Assembly: GCF_014490035.1 (NCBI RefSeq)
Contig: NZ_CP061008.1
Location: 5,828,001 to 5,892,000, forward strand
Direction: 5' to 3'
Source: Achromobacter xylosoxidans
Lineage (GTDB): Bacteria > Pseudomonadota > Gammaproteobacteria > Burkholderiales > Burkholderiaceae_B
DNA: 64,000 nt
Below, in pieces: positions 25,451 to 33,815 of the stretch. Each line of letters starts with the position of its first letter. Positions within the stretch are counted from its first letter, which is position 1. The notes below the pieces were generated by a model, which was not told the DNA's origin, searched no databases, and saw only the letters and a program-made list of their open reading frames with translations. The position numbers and the translations under genes were made by a program.

Positions 25451-25525
25451 GGTATTTGTCTCCATTAAATTGGTTTTTGATTGATGATACCCTTGTTGCG
25501 TTCCCTTTTTTCGCCCGAGAGCCCC

Positions 25526-26722
25526 ATGAAACTGCTCGAACCCATCGTCGCGTGGCATCACGACATTTCCAAGATCCGACGCGACATCCACGCGCATCCC
25601 GAACTGGCGTTCGAGGAGTTCCGCACCGCCGACGTGGTGGCGGCGAAACTTGAAGAATGGGGCATCGAAATCGACCGCGGGCTTGGCGGCACCGGCGTGG
25701 TCGGCATCATCCGCGGCAATCTGCCGGGCGACCGCGCCGTGGGCCTGCGCGCCGACATGGACGCGCTGCCCATGCAGGAGGTCAATACCTTCGAGCATGC
25801 CAGCACCCACGCCGGCAAGATGCACGCCTGCGGTCACGACGGCCACACGGCCATGCTGCTGGCCGCCGCGCAATACCTGTCGCAGCACCGCGATTTCGCC
25901 GGCACGGTCTATGTGATCTTCCAGCCCGCGGAAGAAGGCGGCGGCGGCGCCAAGCGCATGATCGACGACGGCCTGTTCAAGCGCTTCCCCATGGAAGCGG
26001 TGTTCGGCATGCACAACTGGCCCGGCATGAAGGCCGGCCAGTTCGGCCTGACTGCCGGCCCCATCATGGCGTCCAGCAACGAGTTCTCCATCGTCGTGAA
26101 GGGCAAGGGCACGCACGCCGGCATGCCCAACCTGGGCATCGATCCCGTCATGGCGGCAGTGCAGCTGGCGCAATCGCTGCAGACCATCATCACGCGCAAC
26201 CGCAATCCGCTTGACGCCGCGGTGCTGAGCATCACGCAGATCCATGCGGGCAGCGCCGACAACGTCGTGCCCAACCATGCTGAATTGCGCGGCACCGTGC
26301 GCACCTTCACGCTGGACGTGCTGGACCTGATCGAACGCCGTATGGAAGAGATCGCGCGCCACACCTGCGCGGCGATGGACTGCGAGGTGCAGTTCACCTT
26401 CCAGCGCAACTATCCGCCGACCATCAACCACGCTGAAGAAGCCGCGTTCTGCGCCGACGTGCTGCGCGACCTTGTGGGCGAGGCCAACGTCAACGATCAC
26501 GTGCAGCCCACCATGGGCGCGGAAGACTTCGCCTTCATGCTGCAGGAATTGCCGGGCTGTTATGTGTGGATCGGCAACGGCACCGGCGAACACCGCGACA
26601 GCGGCCACGGCCTGGGCCCCTGCATGCTGCACAACGGCAGCTACGACTTCAACGACGAGCTGCTGCCGCTGGGCGGCACGTACTGGGTCCAGCTGGCGCT
26701 CAAGCGCCTGGCCAAGGCCTGA
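25526..26722 (+). CDS. M20-family amidohydrolase (hippurate hydrolase type)
   Basis: 398 residues. Metal-site motifs of the M20D group are present: RADMDALPM, KMHACGHDGHTAML, FQPAEEGGGGAKRM, GMHNWPG, the dimerisation-domain segment DNVVPNHAELRGTVR, and TMGAEDFAFM. Such enzymes hydrolyse N-acyl or N-aromatic-acyl amino acids in the cytoplasm. The ATG at 25526 was chosen over 25481 because it gives the usual MKLLEPIVAWH start and has GAGAG upstream. Divergent from fadD, convergent with a LysR gene after 3 bp. Confidence 0.87.
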   Translation: MKLLEPIVAWHHDISKIRRDIHAHPELAFEEFRTADVVAAKLEEWGIEIDRGLGGTGVVGIIRGNLPGDRAVGLRADMDALPMQEVNTFEHASTHAGKMHACGHDGHTAMLLAAAQYLSQHRDFAGTVYVIFQPAEEGGGGAKRMIDDGLFKRFPMEAVFGMHNWPGMKAGQFGLTAGPIMASSNEFSIVVKGKGTHAGMPNLGIDPVMAAVQLAQSLQTIITRNRNPLDAAVLSITQIHAGSADNVVPNHAELRGTVRTFTLDVLDLIERRMEEIARHTCAAMDCEVQFTFQRNYPPTINHAEEAAFCADVLRDLVGEANVNDHVQPTMGAEDFAFMLQELPGCYVWIGNGTGEHRDSGHGLGPCMLHNGSYDFNDELLPLGGTYWVQLALKRLAKA

Positions 26723-26725
26723 CCC

Positions 26726-27619
26726 TCAAACGCCGTCCGCCGCCCCGACCGCCAGGCACATCGCCAGGAAGCGTTCGGCGGCGCGGGCGGCCGCGTCTGC
26801 GTGCGGCACCAGAATGCTCAAGGTCCGCGTCAGCGGCTTGGGCAACAGGCGCAAGGCCGCCAGCGCCCCATCTTCGTGGCGCATCGACATGACGGACACG
26901 AAGCCCACGCCCAGTCCGGCACGCACCGCCTGCTTCACGCCCTCCACGCCGGCCAGCTCCAACCCCACCGACGGCGCCAGGCCCGCATCCGCAAACGCAC
27001 GCTCCACCAGCCGGCGCACGCCCGAACCAGGCTCGCGCATGACCAGCGCCGACGTCGCCAGGTCGCGCAGCATCACCGCCCCCTTGCCCGCCAGCGCGTG
27101 GTCCGCGCGCACCACCGCCACCACTTCGTCCTGCCGCCAGGCGTGCACGGCCGTGTCGGCGGGCAGCCCCGCAGGCACGTCGCCCTCGATGAACGCCAGG
27201 TCCAGGGCCGGCAGGCGCTCGACTATTTCACGCGTGTTGCCGTCCGACAAATGCAGGCTGACCGCCGGAAAGGCATGGCGGAAATCCGCCACCAGGCTGG
27301 GCAGCAGATAGCTGGCGGGGGTGGTGCTGGCGCCCAGGCGCAGATCGCCGGTTTCCAGTCCGCGCCAGGATTCGCGCACCGCCTGGGCCTGCCGGTACAC
27401 CTGGCGCAACTGGCGGGCCTGCTCGGCCAGGCGTTCGCCGGCTTCAGTCAGCGCGATGCCGTGGCCACTGCGGCGATACAAGGGCTCGCCGAACCATTCC
27501 TGCAGCATCCGCAGCTGGCCGGAAACGGCGGGCTGGGACAGGTTCAGCAACTGCGCCGCGCGGCTGATGTTGCCGGCATCGGCCACGGCGGCAAAGGTAA
27601 GCAATTGGTCGGGCGTCAT
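26726..27619 (-). CDS. LysR-family regulator paired with the YeiH-type transporter
   Basis: 297 residues: HTH in MTPDQLLTFAAVADAGNISR and LSQPAVSGQLRMLQEWFGEP, effector domain from about 90. The resemblance is to the CysL/CbbR-like branch, often found beside YeiH-type exporters. It is divergent from the yeiH-like gene; the 134-bp gap has a perfect inverted repeat that looks like its operator. Likely activator of the transporter and own repressor (inference from LysR practice). Its start codon gives the canonical N-terminus without extension. Confidence 0.87.
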   Translation of the reverse strand: MTPDQLLTFAAVADAGNISRAAQLLNLSQPAVSGQLRMLQEWFGEPLYRRSGHGIALTEAGERLAEQARQLRQVYRQAQAVRESWRGLETGDLRLGASTTPASYLLPSLVADFRHAFPAVSLHLSDGNTREIVERLPALDLAFIEGDVPAGLPADTAVHAWRQDEVVAVVRADHALAGKGAVMLRDLATSALVMREPGSGVRRLVERAFADAGLAPSVGLELAGVEGVKQAVRAGLGVGFVSVMSMRHEDGALAALRLLPKPLTRTLSILVPHADAAARAAERFLAMCLAVGAADGV

Positions 27620-27642
27620 GGTTGCCGGGTCGGGGCCACCTA

Positions 27643-27663
27643 AATATCAGAATTACTGATATT
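27643..27663. promoter_or_regulatory. LysR-type operator candidate
   Basis: AATATCAG-AATTA-CTGATATT is a perfect 8-bp inverted repeat with a 5-bp spacer containing the T-N11-A pattern of LysR boxes. It is centred 34 bp upstream of the LysR start and 101 bp upstream of the yeiH-like start, in a markedly AT-rich stretch. Confidence 0.65.
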
Positions 27664-27753
27664 ACATATCTGAAATAAAGATTTTTCAAATAGTAGGCGG
27701 GAAATTAATATTTCGTGAAGTTATTTAGATATGCCTCCTCCAAAAGGCCAGCC

Positions 27754-28842
27754 ATGAGTACCTCTTCCAGCACCGCCGTCCCCCTGCCCGCCACCCCGGC
27801 CTCGCCCGCCGCCGCTCCCGCCGCCACGCCGTGGCGGGACAAACTCAATGGCGTGCTGTTCGTCGGCTTGATGGCCGCCGCGGTGATGCAGCTGGCGGAC
27901 CTGCCCGCGATCCGCCAGCTGGGCTTTTCGCCGCTGGTCGTGGGCATTGTCTGCGGCATGCTCTACGGCAACTTCCTGCGCGGCACCATGCCCGCCGATT
28001 GGGGCGTGGGCGTGAACTTCACCGCAAGGCGCCTGCTGCGCATCGCCGTGGCCTTCTACGGCCTGAACATCAGCATCCAGCAGATCGCCGCCGTGGGCCT
28101 GCCCGGGCTGGCGGTTTCGGTGGCGGTGGTGGTGGGCACGCTGCTGCTGGGCACCGTGGTGGGCCAGCGCCTGCTGGGCCTGGACCGCGACACCGCCATG
28201 CTCACCGCCGCCGGCAGCGCCATCTGCGGCGCCGCCGCCGTGCTGGCTTTCGAGCCCACGCTGCGGGCCGCCCCGCACAAGAGCGCGGTGGCCGTGGCTA
28301 CCGTGGTGCTGTTCGGCACCTTGTCCATGTTCCTGTACCCGGTGCTCTATCACGCAGGCTGGCTGAATCTCGACACCCAAGCCCTGGGCATCTATATCGG
28401 CGGCACCATCCATGAAGTCGCCCAGGTCGTCGGCGCAGCCAGCAATGTCGACCCCGCCACCACCGAAGTCGCCACCATCGTGAAAATGACCCGCGTAGCC
28501 CTGCTGGTGCCGGTCCTGTTGATCCTGGGCTTGTATCTGCGCAGCGCGGCCTCGCATGCGGCCGGCGGCCAGGGCAAGGGCGCCAAGCTGCCCATTCCCT
28601 GGTTTGCGGTGGGCTTCCTGGTGCTGGCCATCATCAATTCGCTGAACATCATCCCCGCCGACGCCGTGGCCGCCATCCGCCGCCTGGACATCTTCGCCCT
28701 GACCATGGCCATGACCGCGCTGGGCATCGAAACCCGCTTTGCCCAGATCCGCAAGGCCGGCCCCCGGGTGATGGCGCTGGGCCTGATCCTGTACCTCTGG
28801 CTGTTGGTCGGCGGCTACGCCATCGTCAAGCTGGCGTCCTGA
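27754..28842 (+). CDS. YeiH/UPF0324-family putative sulfate exporter
   Basis: 362 residues, about ten membrane helices after an Ala/Pro-rich N-terminal tail. Family segments are VGIVCGMLYGNFLRG, GVNFTARRLLRIAVAFYGLNIS, AAGSAICGAAAVLAFEP (first half) and IGGTIHEVAQVVGAAS (central re-entrant-like motif), ending in ALGIETRFAQIRKAGP. Annotated elsewhere as a putative sulfate or sulfite exporter, but experimental proof is thin. The ATG at 27754 is preceded by AAGG; an upstream in-frame ATG at 27715 lacks one. A GC-rich terminator follows. Confidence 0.85.
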   Translation: MSTSSSTAVPLPATPASPAAAPAATPWRDKLNGVLFVGLMAAAVMQLADLPAIRQLGFSPLVVGIVCGMLYGNFLRGTMPADWGVGVNFTARRLLRIAVAFYGLNISIQQIAAVGLPGLAVSVAVVVGTLLLGTVVGQRLLGLDRDTAMLTAAGSAICGAAAVLAFEPTLRAAPHKSAVAVATVVLFGTLSMFLYPVLYHAGWLNLDTQALGIYIGGTIHEVAQVVGAASNVDPATTEVATIVKMTRVALLVPVLLILGLYLRSAASHAAGGQGKGAKLPIPWFAVGFLVLAIINSLNIIPADAVAAIRRLDIFALTMAMTALGIETRFAQIRKAGPRVMALGLILYLWLLVGGYAIVKLAS

Positions 28843-28848
28843 TCCCTG

Positions 28849-28879
28849 GCCCGCCGCGCCCAAGGCCGCGGCGGGCTTT
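28849..28879 (+). terminator. intrinsic terminator after the yeiH-like gene
   Basis: Perfect 10-bp stem GCCCGCCGCG / CGCGGCGGGC (28849-28858, 28867-28876) with an 8-nt loop, then TTTG. The T-run is short, so efficiency is uncertain. Confidence 0.65.
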
Positions 28880-28947
28880 GCGCACGCACGCCGCTGTCGC
28901 GTTTTTCCTGCATAATCGGCTGGTTCCCTAGCAGTGGAGTCGGCCGC

Positions 28948-29358
28948 ATGACCTCCAGCACCAAAACCCCGTTTACGACTTTGCCCGCCGATCGCGACGC
29001 GGTGTTGCGCGTCATGCCGATGCCGGCGGACGCGAATATCCACGGGGACGTCTTTGGCGGCTGGATCATGTCCCAGGTCGACATCGCCGGATCCATCCCC
29101 GCCGCGCGCCGCGCCGCCGGACGCGTGGCCACCGTGGCGGTCAACGCCTTCCAGTTCAAAGAGCCGGTGTTCGTGGGCGATCTGCTCAGTTTCTACGCAG
29201 CCATCATCAAGACCGGCACGACGTCGGTCACGGTGTCCGTCGAGGTCTACGCGGAGCGCCAGCGGCTGGACGCCGAGATCGTCAAGGTCACCGAGGCCAC
29301 GCTGACCTACGTCGCCACCGACGAAGCCCGCCGCCGCCGTCCCCTCCCCACTCTTTGA
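28948..29358 (+). CDS. YciA-type acyl-CoA thioesterase
   Basis: 136-residue single hotdog-fold enzyme. The motif ANIHGDVFGGWIMSQVDIAG has the N-x-x-G-x-x-FGG-x-[IL]-[ML] pattern of YciA/acyl-CoA hydrolases with the catalytic Asp, and VNAFQFKEPVFVGDLLSFYA is the typical second strand. It hydrolyses short to medium acyl-CoA thioesters in the cytoplasm. A CATAAT -10-like hexamer lies at 28911. Followed after 10 bp by mgtE, hence probably cotranscribed. Confidence 0.88.
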   Translation: MTSSTKTPFTTLPADRDAVLRVMPMPADANIHGDVFGGWIMSQVDIAGSIPAARRAAGRVATVAVNAFQFKEPVFVGDLLSFYAAIIKTGTTSVTVSVEVYAERQRLDAEIVKVTEATLTYVATDEARRRRPLPTL

Positions 29359-29368
29359 GCCGTAACGC

Positions 29369-30841
29369 ATGACGCAGTCCGCCGCCGCGCAGAAACCGCC
29401 CGCGACGCCCCGCCGCCTCGACCCGGAAGACGCCCAACACGCCCTGGCGGAAGTGCAGGAACGCCTGCGCCGCCAGCAACTGGTTGCCGACCTGGTGCAT
29501 CGCCAGGAGGAAGGCGACTCCAAGGCCTCGCTGGTCGAGGACCTGGTGCACCGTCAGCACGAGGCCGAACTCAAGACCCTGCTGGACGGGCTGCATCCGG
29601 CCGATATCGCTTTCATCCTGGAGTCGCTGCCCAAGGACGAACGGCAAGCCATCTGGAAGCTGGTCAGCCCCGAGCACGACGCGGACGTGCTGCTGGAAGT
29701 CGAAGACTGGGTGCGGGAATCGCTGATCGAAGCGATGGACCGCCAGGACCTGGTTGCCGCCACCGGCAACATGGACGCCGACGAGCTGGCCGACCTGGCG
29801 CCCGACCTGCCGCCCGACGTGGTGGCCGAAGTCCAGAAGGGCCTGACCGAAGAGGAACGCGCGCAGCTGCTGGAAGCCATGGGCTATCCGGAAGACAGCG
29901 TGGGCGCGATCATGGACTTCGAGATGGTCCGGGTGCGCGAGGACGTCACCCTGGAAGTGGTGCTGCGCTACCTGCGCCGGCTGCACGAACTGCCCGACCA
30001 CACCGACCAGATCTTCGTGGTGGACCGCCAGGACAAGCTGCAGGGCATCCTGCCGCTGTCCAAGCTGCTGGTCAGCGAGCCTGAAACCGAAGTGCGCGCC
30101 GTCATGAACTCGGATTTCCTGACGCTCAACCCGCTGGATTCCGACGCTGACGCGGCCGGCGCCTTCGAACGCTACGACCTGGTCTCCGCGCCGGTCATGG
30201 ACGACCAGGGCCGCCTGATCGGCCGCGTGACCATCGCCGACGTGGTGGACGTGATGCGCGAAGACTCCCAGGAGCAGGCGCTGTCGCGCGCCGGTCTGCA
30301 GGAAGAAGACATCTTCGCGCCCGTCTCCACCGCCCTGCGCAACCGCGCCCCCTGGCTGCTGTTCAACCTCTGTACCGCCGCCACGGCATCCTTCGTGGCC
30401 TCCCAGTTCGAAGGCACGGTCAGCCAGATCGTCATCCTGGCCTTCCTCATGTCCATCGTGGCCGGCATCGGCGGCAACTCCGGCAACCAGACCATGACCC
30501 TGATCATCCGGGCCTTGGCGATGGGCCGCATCACCGGCCGCAACCTGTGGCAGCTGGTCAAGCGCGAACTCTTCGTCACCCTGATGGTGGGCCTGTGCGG
30601 CAGCCTGGTGGCGGCGCTGTTCGCCTGGGTCATCTCGCACTCGGTGTCGATCGCGCTGGTGATGATGGCCGCCATGGTCTGCAACATGCTGGTCGGCGCG
30701 TCGGTCGGCGTGCTGGTGCCGATGGTGCGCGCCCGCTTCGGCAAGGATCCTGCCATGGGTTCTTCGGTGCTCCTGACTTTCGCCACCGATTCGCTGGGCT
30801 TCTTCATCTTTCTGGGCCTGGCCACGATTTTCCTGCTGTAG
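29369..30841 (+). CDS. mgtE: magnesium transporter MgtE
   Basis: 490 residues with MgtE order: helical N domain (HPADIAFILESLPKDERQAIWKLV cut into the ADIA and LP-x-DE-R signatures), two CBS domains from about 190 (VGAIMDFEMVRVRED, RAVMNSDFLTL), a plug helix, and five membrane helices from about 330 with GIGGNSGNQTMTLIIRALA, the pore segment. Mg2+ bound to the cytosolic domains closes the channel. Probably in one transcript with the thioesterase. No Mg riboswitch is visible upstream, and there is no room for one between the genes. Confidence 0.93.
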   Translation: MTQSAAAQKPPATPRRLDPEDAQHALAEVQERLRRQQLVADLVHRQEEGDSKASLVEDLVHRQHEAELKTLLDGLHPADIAFILESLPKDERQAIWKLVSPEHDADVLLEVEDWVRESLIEAMDRQDLVAATGNMDADELADLAPDLPPDVVAEVQKGLTEEERAQLLEAMGYPEDSVGAIMDFEMVRVREDVTLEVVLRYLRRLHELPDHTDQIFVVDRQDKLQGILPLSKLLVSEPETEVRAVMNSDFLTLNPLDSDADAAGAFERYDLVSAPVMDDQGRLIGRVTIADVVDVMREDSQEQALSRAGLQEEDIFAPVSTALRNRAPWLLFNLCTAATASFVASQFEGTVSQIVILAFLMSIVAGIGGNSGNQTMTLIIRALAMGRITGRNLWQLVKRELFVTLMVGLCGSLVAALFAWVISHSVSIALVMMAAMVCNMLVGASVGVLVPMVRARFGKDPAMGSSVLLTFATDSLGFFIFLGLATIFLL

Positions 30842-30924
30842 TCCGAATACAACAGCAGGAAAAATCCGCTTCCCTCTGGCGGCGCCTGCTTGACAGCTAG
30901 CTGACAGGGTCGAGGACGACTGTT

Positions 30925-30939
30925 CCATTACAGTAATGG
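30925..30939. promoter_or_regulatory. palindrome upstream of pagP
   Basis: CCATTAC-A-GTAATGG, a perfect 7-bp inverted repeat around one base, 31 bp before the pagP ATG. A TTGACA lies at 30890-30895, so the palindrome overlaps the expected core promoter and could be a repressor site. Confidence 0.45.
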
Positions 30940-30970
30940 GATTGTCATCTTCCCCCTTTCAGCGCCCACA

Positions 30971-31525
30971 ATGACCGCAAGATTCCGGGCGGCAATCCTT
31001 TGCCTGCTGCTCGCCACCTTCGCCGCCACTGCCCAGGCCTGTGACAGCATGCCCTCATGGGCACAGTCCGCCTGTAACCGCCTTGACCAGATCTGGACGG
31101 AAGGCGGCAACGACCTGTACTTCACCGGCTATTCCTGGCACAACCGCGCCACCTACAGCAAAGAGAAGATCGACAGCTTCAACGAGCTGGCATGGGGCGG
31201 CGGCTACGGCCGCAGCATCTACGACGAAGACGGCGACTGGCAGGGCCTGTACGCCATGGCCTTCCTGGATTCGCACAGCAAGGTCGAACCCATCGCCGGC
31301 TACGGTTTCCTGAAGATCGGGCGGGTCAGTGAAAACGTCCGCCTGGGCGCGGGCTACACCGTCTTCCTGACGGCGCGCCACGACATCATGAGCTATGTGC
31401 CGTTTCCCGGCATCCTGCCGCTGGTGAGCGCCAGCTACAAGGACACGATGCTCTACGCGACCTACATCCCGGGGTCAGCCGGCGCGGGCAACGTGCTGTT
31501 CATGTTCGGCCGCTGGCGCTTCTGA
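30971..31525 (+). CDS. pagP: lipid A palmitoyltransferase PagP
   Basis: 184 residues with signal peptide (MTARFRAAILCLLLATFAAT, cleavage near AQA-CD). It forms an eight-stranded outer-membrane barrel that moves palmitate from phospholipid to lipid A. The segments LYFTGYSWHNRATYSKEKID (extracellular-side His) and YAMAFLDSHSKVEPIAGYGF (Asp-Ser) hold the three residues expected for catalysis. It ends in GRWRF, a terminal aromatic outer-membrane signature. In Bordetella this modification affects resistance to antimicrobial peptides. Convergent with chaC, 16 bp apart. Confidence 0.92.
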   Translation: MTARFRAAILCLLLATFAATAQACDSMPSWAQSACNRLDQIWTEGGNDLYFTGYSWHNRATYSKEKIDSFNELAWGGGYGRSIYDEDGDWQGLYAMAFLDSHSKVEPIAGYGFLKIGRVSENVRLGAGYTVFLTARHDIMSYVPFPGILPLVSASYKDTMLYATYIPGSAGAGNVLFMFGRWRF

Positions 31526-31535
31526 CGCTGACCTT

Positions 31536-31553
31536 CAGGCGTCAGAACGCCTG
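31536..31553. terminator. possible shared hairpin between pagP and chaC
   Basis: CAGGCGT-CAGA-ACGCCTG forms a 7-bp stem between the two convergent genes; the chaC stop codon lies inside it. No T-run follows on either strand, so termination is uncertain. Confidence 0.35.
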
Positions 31554-32153
31554 ACCCAGCCTGCGCACCAGATCACCCAGGCGCCAATCGTCGATGCCGT
31601 GCGCGCGCAGGGCGCGCTCGGTTTCCACGACATAGTCCAGGCAAGGCCCGGAATGCCCCACGGCATTGCGCACGGACGCCAGTAGACGGTCGTCGCTGAG
31701 GCCGGCCGCGTATTCCTGGCAGGCCCGGTTCAGCAGGAACACCAGCCCGCGCACCGGCGCGGCTTCCGTATGGCAGGTGAGCCAGCGCGGCGTGTAGGCG
31801 CCGGTGACCATTTCCCGGCGCCACAGCGCCTGGAACACCGCCGGCACGTCGCAGGCGGCGATCTGAAAGGCCACGCCGCGGCAGCAGCCGCCGCGGTCCA
31901 GACCGAACACCAGGCCGGGGTTGTCGGGCGAGCCGCGATGGTCGTGCGACCACAGGCACAGGGACCGGTGGTAGCCGCGCACCGTTGCCAGCCGACGTTC
32001 GCGCCAGGTGAAACCGGGATGCCATATCAGGGAACCGTAGGCGAACACCCACAGGTCGTCGACGCCGTTCCAGCCGCCCAGCAGGTCATCCACCGAAAGC
32101 GCGCGCCGCGAATTTTCCGTACCGGCGCAGCCGGCGGGTACTGCCAACGACAT
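31542..32153 (-). CDS. ChaC-like gamma-glutamylcyclotransferase
   Basis: 203 residues. The substrate-binding loop FAYGSLIWHPGF (about 37-48) and the catalytic glutamate in WRREMVTGAY (about 112) mark the ChaC branch, which releases 5-oxoproline from glutathione in the cytoplasm. TGLDR-like GLDRGGCCRGVAFQI and NRACQEYAAGLSDDRLL are also family-like. Upstream are nested palindromes that could regulate it. The start at 32153 leaves a ~30-residue N-terminal tail; a later start is possible but no better Met exists. Confidence 0.85.
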   Translation of the reverse strand: MSLAVPAGCAGTENSRRALSVDDLLGGWNGVDDLWVFAYGSLIWHPGFTWRERRLATVRGYHRSLCLWSHDHRGSPDNPGLVFGLDRGGCCRGVAFQIAACDVPAVFQALWRREMVTGAYTPRWLTCHTEAAPVRGLVFLLNRACQEYAAGLSDDRLLASVRNAVGHSGPCLDYVVETERALRAHGIDDWRLGDLVRRLGQAF

Positions 32154-32163
32154 AGGGTCCTCT

Positions 32164-32201
32164 GATATCCCGATTCATCCCATGATGGGAGTGCGGATAT
32201 C
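32164..32201. promoter_or_regulatory. nested palindromes upstream of chaC
   Basis: GATATCC (32164-32170) and GGATATC (32195-32201) flank TCCCAT-G-ATGGGA (32178-32190). The centres nearly coincide. Located 11-48 bp before the chaC start, in the expected promoter. The rest of the 159-bp gap to the Lrp-type gene has no recognised element. Confidence 0.4.
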
Positions 32202-32312
32202 CTACGCCGTAGCCTGCGCAAAAGAATTGCGTGATGGGGGCCGGCCGGCGGGCCGAATGGAATTTGCATCCCCGCCGCCCCCTGCCATGGAAAAAAAATT
32301 GCGCGCGCCCGC

Positions 32313-32771
32313 CTATACCGCGTCCAGCGGCAATTCCGTGGTGCTTTTGATGACTTCCATCGAGAAGCTGGCGCTGACGTCCAGCAGGTCCACGGCAGCG
32401 ATCAGGCGCCGGTAGAAGCGGTCATAGGCCGCCATGTCCTCGACCACGACCTTGAGCAGATAATCGACGTCGCCCGCCATGCGGTGGAACTCCACCACGT
32501 TGGGCAAGGCCATCACGGCATTGATCAGGCTCTGCGTCCATTTCTCGTTGTGCTGGCTGGTCTTGATGGAGACGAAGACCGTCAGGTTCAGGCCCAGCGC
32601 GCAGGGATCCAGCAAGATGGCGTTGCGGGCGATGACGCCGTCATCCTTCAACTTCTGGATGCGGCGCCAGCAGGGCGTGATGGACAGGTGCACTTGCTCG
32701 GCGATCTCGGCGACCGAACAGGTGGCGTCCTTCTGCAGCAAGGCCAGTATCTTGATGTCCGTCTGGTCCAT
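32313..32771 (-). CDS. Lrp/AsnC-family transcriptional regulator
   Basis: 152 residues: winged HTH (MDQTDIKILALLQKDATCSV, SITPCWRRIQKLKDDGVI) and C-terminal RAM ligand domain (VFVSIKTSQHNEKW, FHRMAGDVDYLLKVVVEDMA). Members bind amino acids and act as octamers or dimers. The ATG at 32771 has GAGGA five bases upstream and gives the standard MDxTDIKIL start. It lies 80 bp downstream of the SDR gene; whether it controls the SDR, the thiol dioxygenase or chaC is not decided by sequence. Confidence 0.9.
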   Translation of the reverse strand: MDQTDIKILALLQKDATCSVAEIAEQVHLSITPCWRRIQKLKDDGVIARNAILLDPCALGLNLTVFVSIKTSQHNEKWTQSLINAVMALPNVVEFHRMAGDVDYLLKVVVEDMAAYDRFYRRLIAAVDLLDVSASFSMEVIKSTTELPLDAV

Positions 32772-32851
32772 GGGTTTCCTCGGCTGGATCGGCCCCAATC
32801 TTGCCCGTTCCGCCTGCCCGCGTCCAGCCTGCGCCCCCGGGGCGCCGGACT

Positions 32852-33634
32852 TCAGTAGGTCCCGGGGTAGCCGCCGCCGTCGATCAGGATGTTCTGCGCG
32901 GTCATGTAGCCGGCCTGCGCGGAACAGACATAGGCGCACAGCGCCCCCAGCTCTTCGGGCTGGCCGTAGCGCCCGGCCGGATTCGCGCGTCCGCGCTCGT
33001 CCCAGAGCTGTTCGAAGCTCTTGCCGCCGGCCTGCTCCAGCATGCCCTGTATGTGCCGGACCTGCGCGTCCGTGGCGAAGGCCCCAGGCAGCAGGTTATT
33101 GATGGTGACGTTGTGGCGCACGGTCTGGCGCGCCAGGCCGCTGACGAAGCCGATCAGGCCCGAGCGCGCGCCGTTGGACAGGCCGAGTTCAGCATGCGGC
33201 GCCTTCACGCTGCGCGAGACGATGTTCACGATGCGTCCGAAGCGCCGTTCCATCATCCCGTCCACGACCCGCCGGATCATGTCGATGGGTCCCAGCATCA
33301 TGCCGTCCAGCGCCGCGATCCAGTCGTCGTGGCTCCAGTTGCGGAAGTCGCCCGGCAGCGGGCCGTCCGCATTGTTGATCAGGATGTCCGGATGGGGGCA
33401 GGCGGCCATGGCCGCATCCCGGCCCGACGCCTGCGTCAGGTCGGCCGACACCCAGCCCACGCCTATCCCGGTCTCATGCGATATCTCGGCCGCGGCCTGC
33501 TCCAGCGTGGCGGGGTTGCGGGCGGCGATCGTGACCGCCACGCCCTCGCGCGCCAGTTGCAGGGCGCAGGCCCGGCCCATGCCGCGGCTGCCGCCGAATA
33601 CCAGTGCCGACTTGCCGCTGATCCCCAGATCCAT
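32852..33634 (-). CDS. atypical short-chain dehydrogenase/reductase
   Basis: 260 residues, Rossmann fold. The nucleotide motif is GGSRGMGRA (T-G-x3-G-x-G with the first residue changed), and NNAD replaces NNAG. The catalytic Ser is likely in NIVSRSVKAPH, but the Y-x3-K pair is replaced by SNGAR (S and R at the Tyr and Lys places). This matches a recognised divergent BKR-like SDR subgroup whose activity is unclear. The ATG at 33634 follows GGGGAG by six bases. Divergent from the thiol dioxygenase gene (181 bp). Confidence 0.82.
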   Translation of the reverse strand: MDLGISGKSALVFGGSRGMGRACALQLAREGVAVTIAARNPATLEQAAAEISHETGIGVGWVSADLTQASGRDAAMAACPHPDILINNADGPLPGDFRNWSHDDWIAALDGMMLGPIDMIRRVVDGMMERRFGRIVNIVSRSVKAPHAELGLSNGARSGLIGFVSGLARQTVRHNVTINNLLPGAFATDAQVRHIQGMLEQAGGKSFEQLWDERGRANPAGRYGQPEELGALCAYVCSAQAGYMTAQNILIDGGGYPGTY

Positions 33635-33815
33635 GCCTGACTCCCCTGTCATTGCGCTGCCCGGCGCAGCGTTGCGCCAAAGCAGACCAGTATAGGAGCG
33701 CGGGGCTGCCGGGCGGAATGGAATATTTTTCCAATCTGCGGCCCTGACGCGCCGAATTTGGCAAAGGCATTCCAGCGCAAGCTCCTACCATGGAAACTCT
33801 GCCTGGAGGCCTGCC

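Noticed and set aside
25451..26632. Upstream extension of the acyl-CoA synthetase frame
   Set aside because: The extra ~390 residues are antisense to the M20 gene and lack motifs; the ATG at 25450 has a proper ribosome site.
27721..29523. 600-codon minus-strand frame over the yeiH-like and thioesterase genes
   Set aside because: Low-complexity Gly/His/Gln shadow of two well-supported plus-strand genes.
29288..30928. 546-codon minus-strand frame over mgtE
   Set aside because: Antisense shadow; mgtE has full domain structure on the plus strand.
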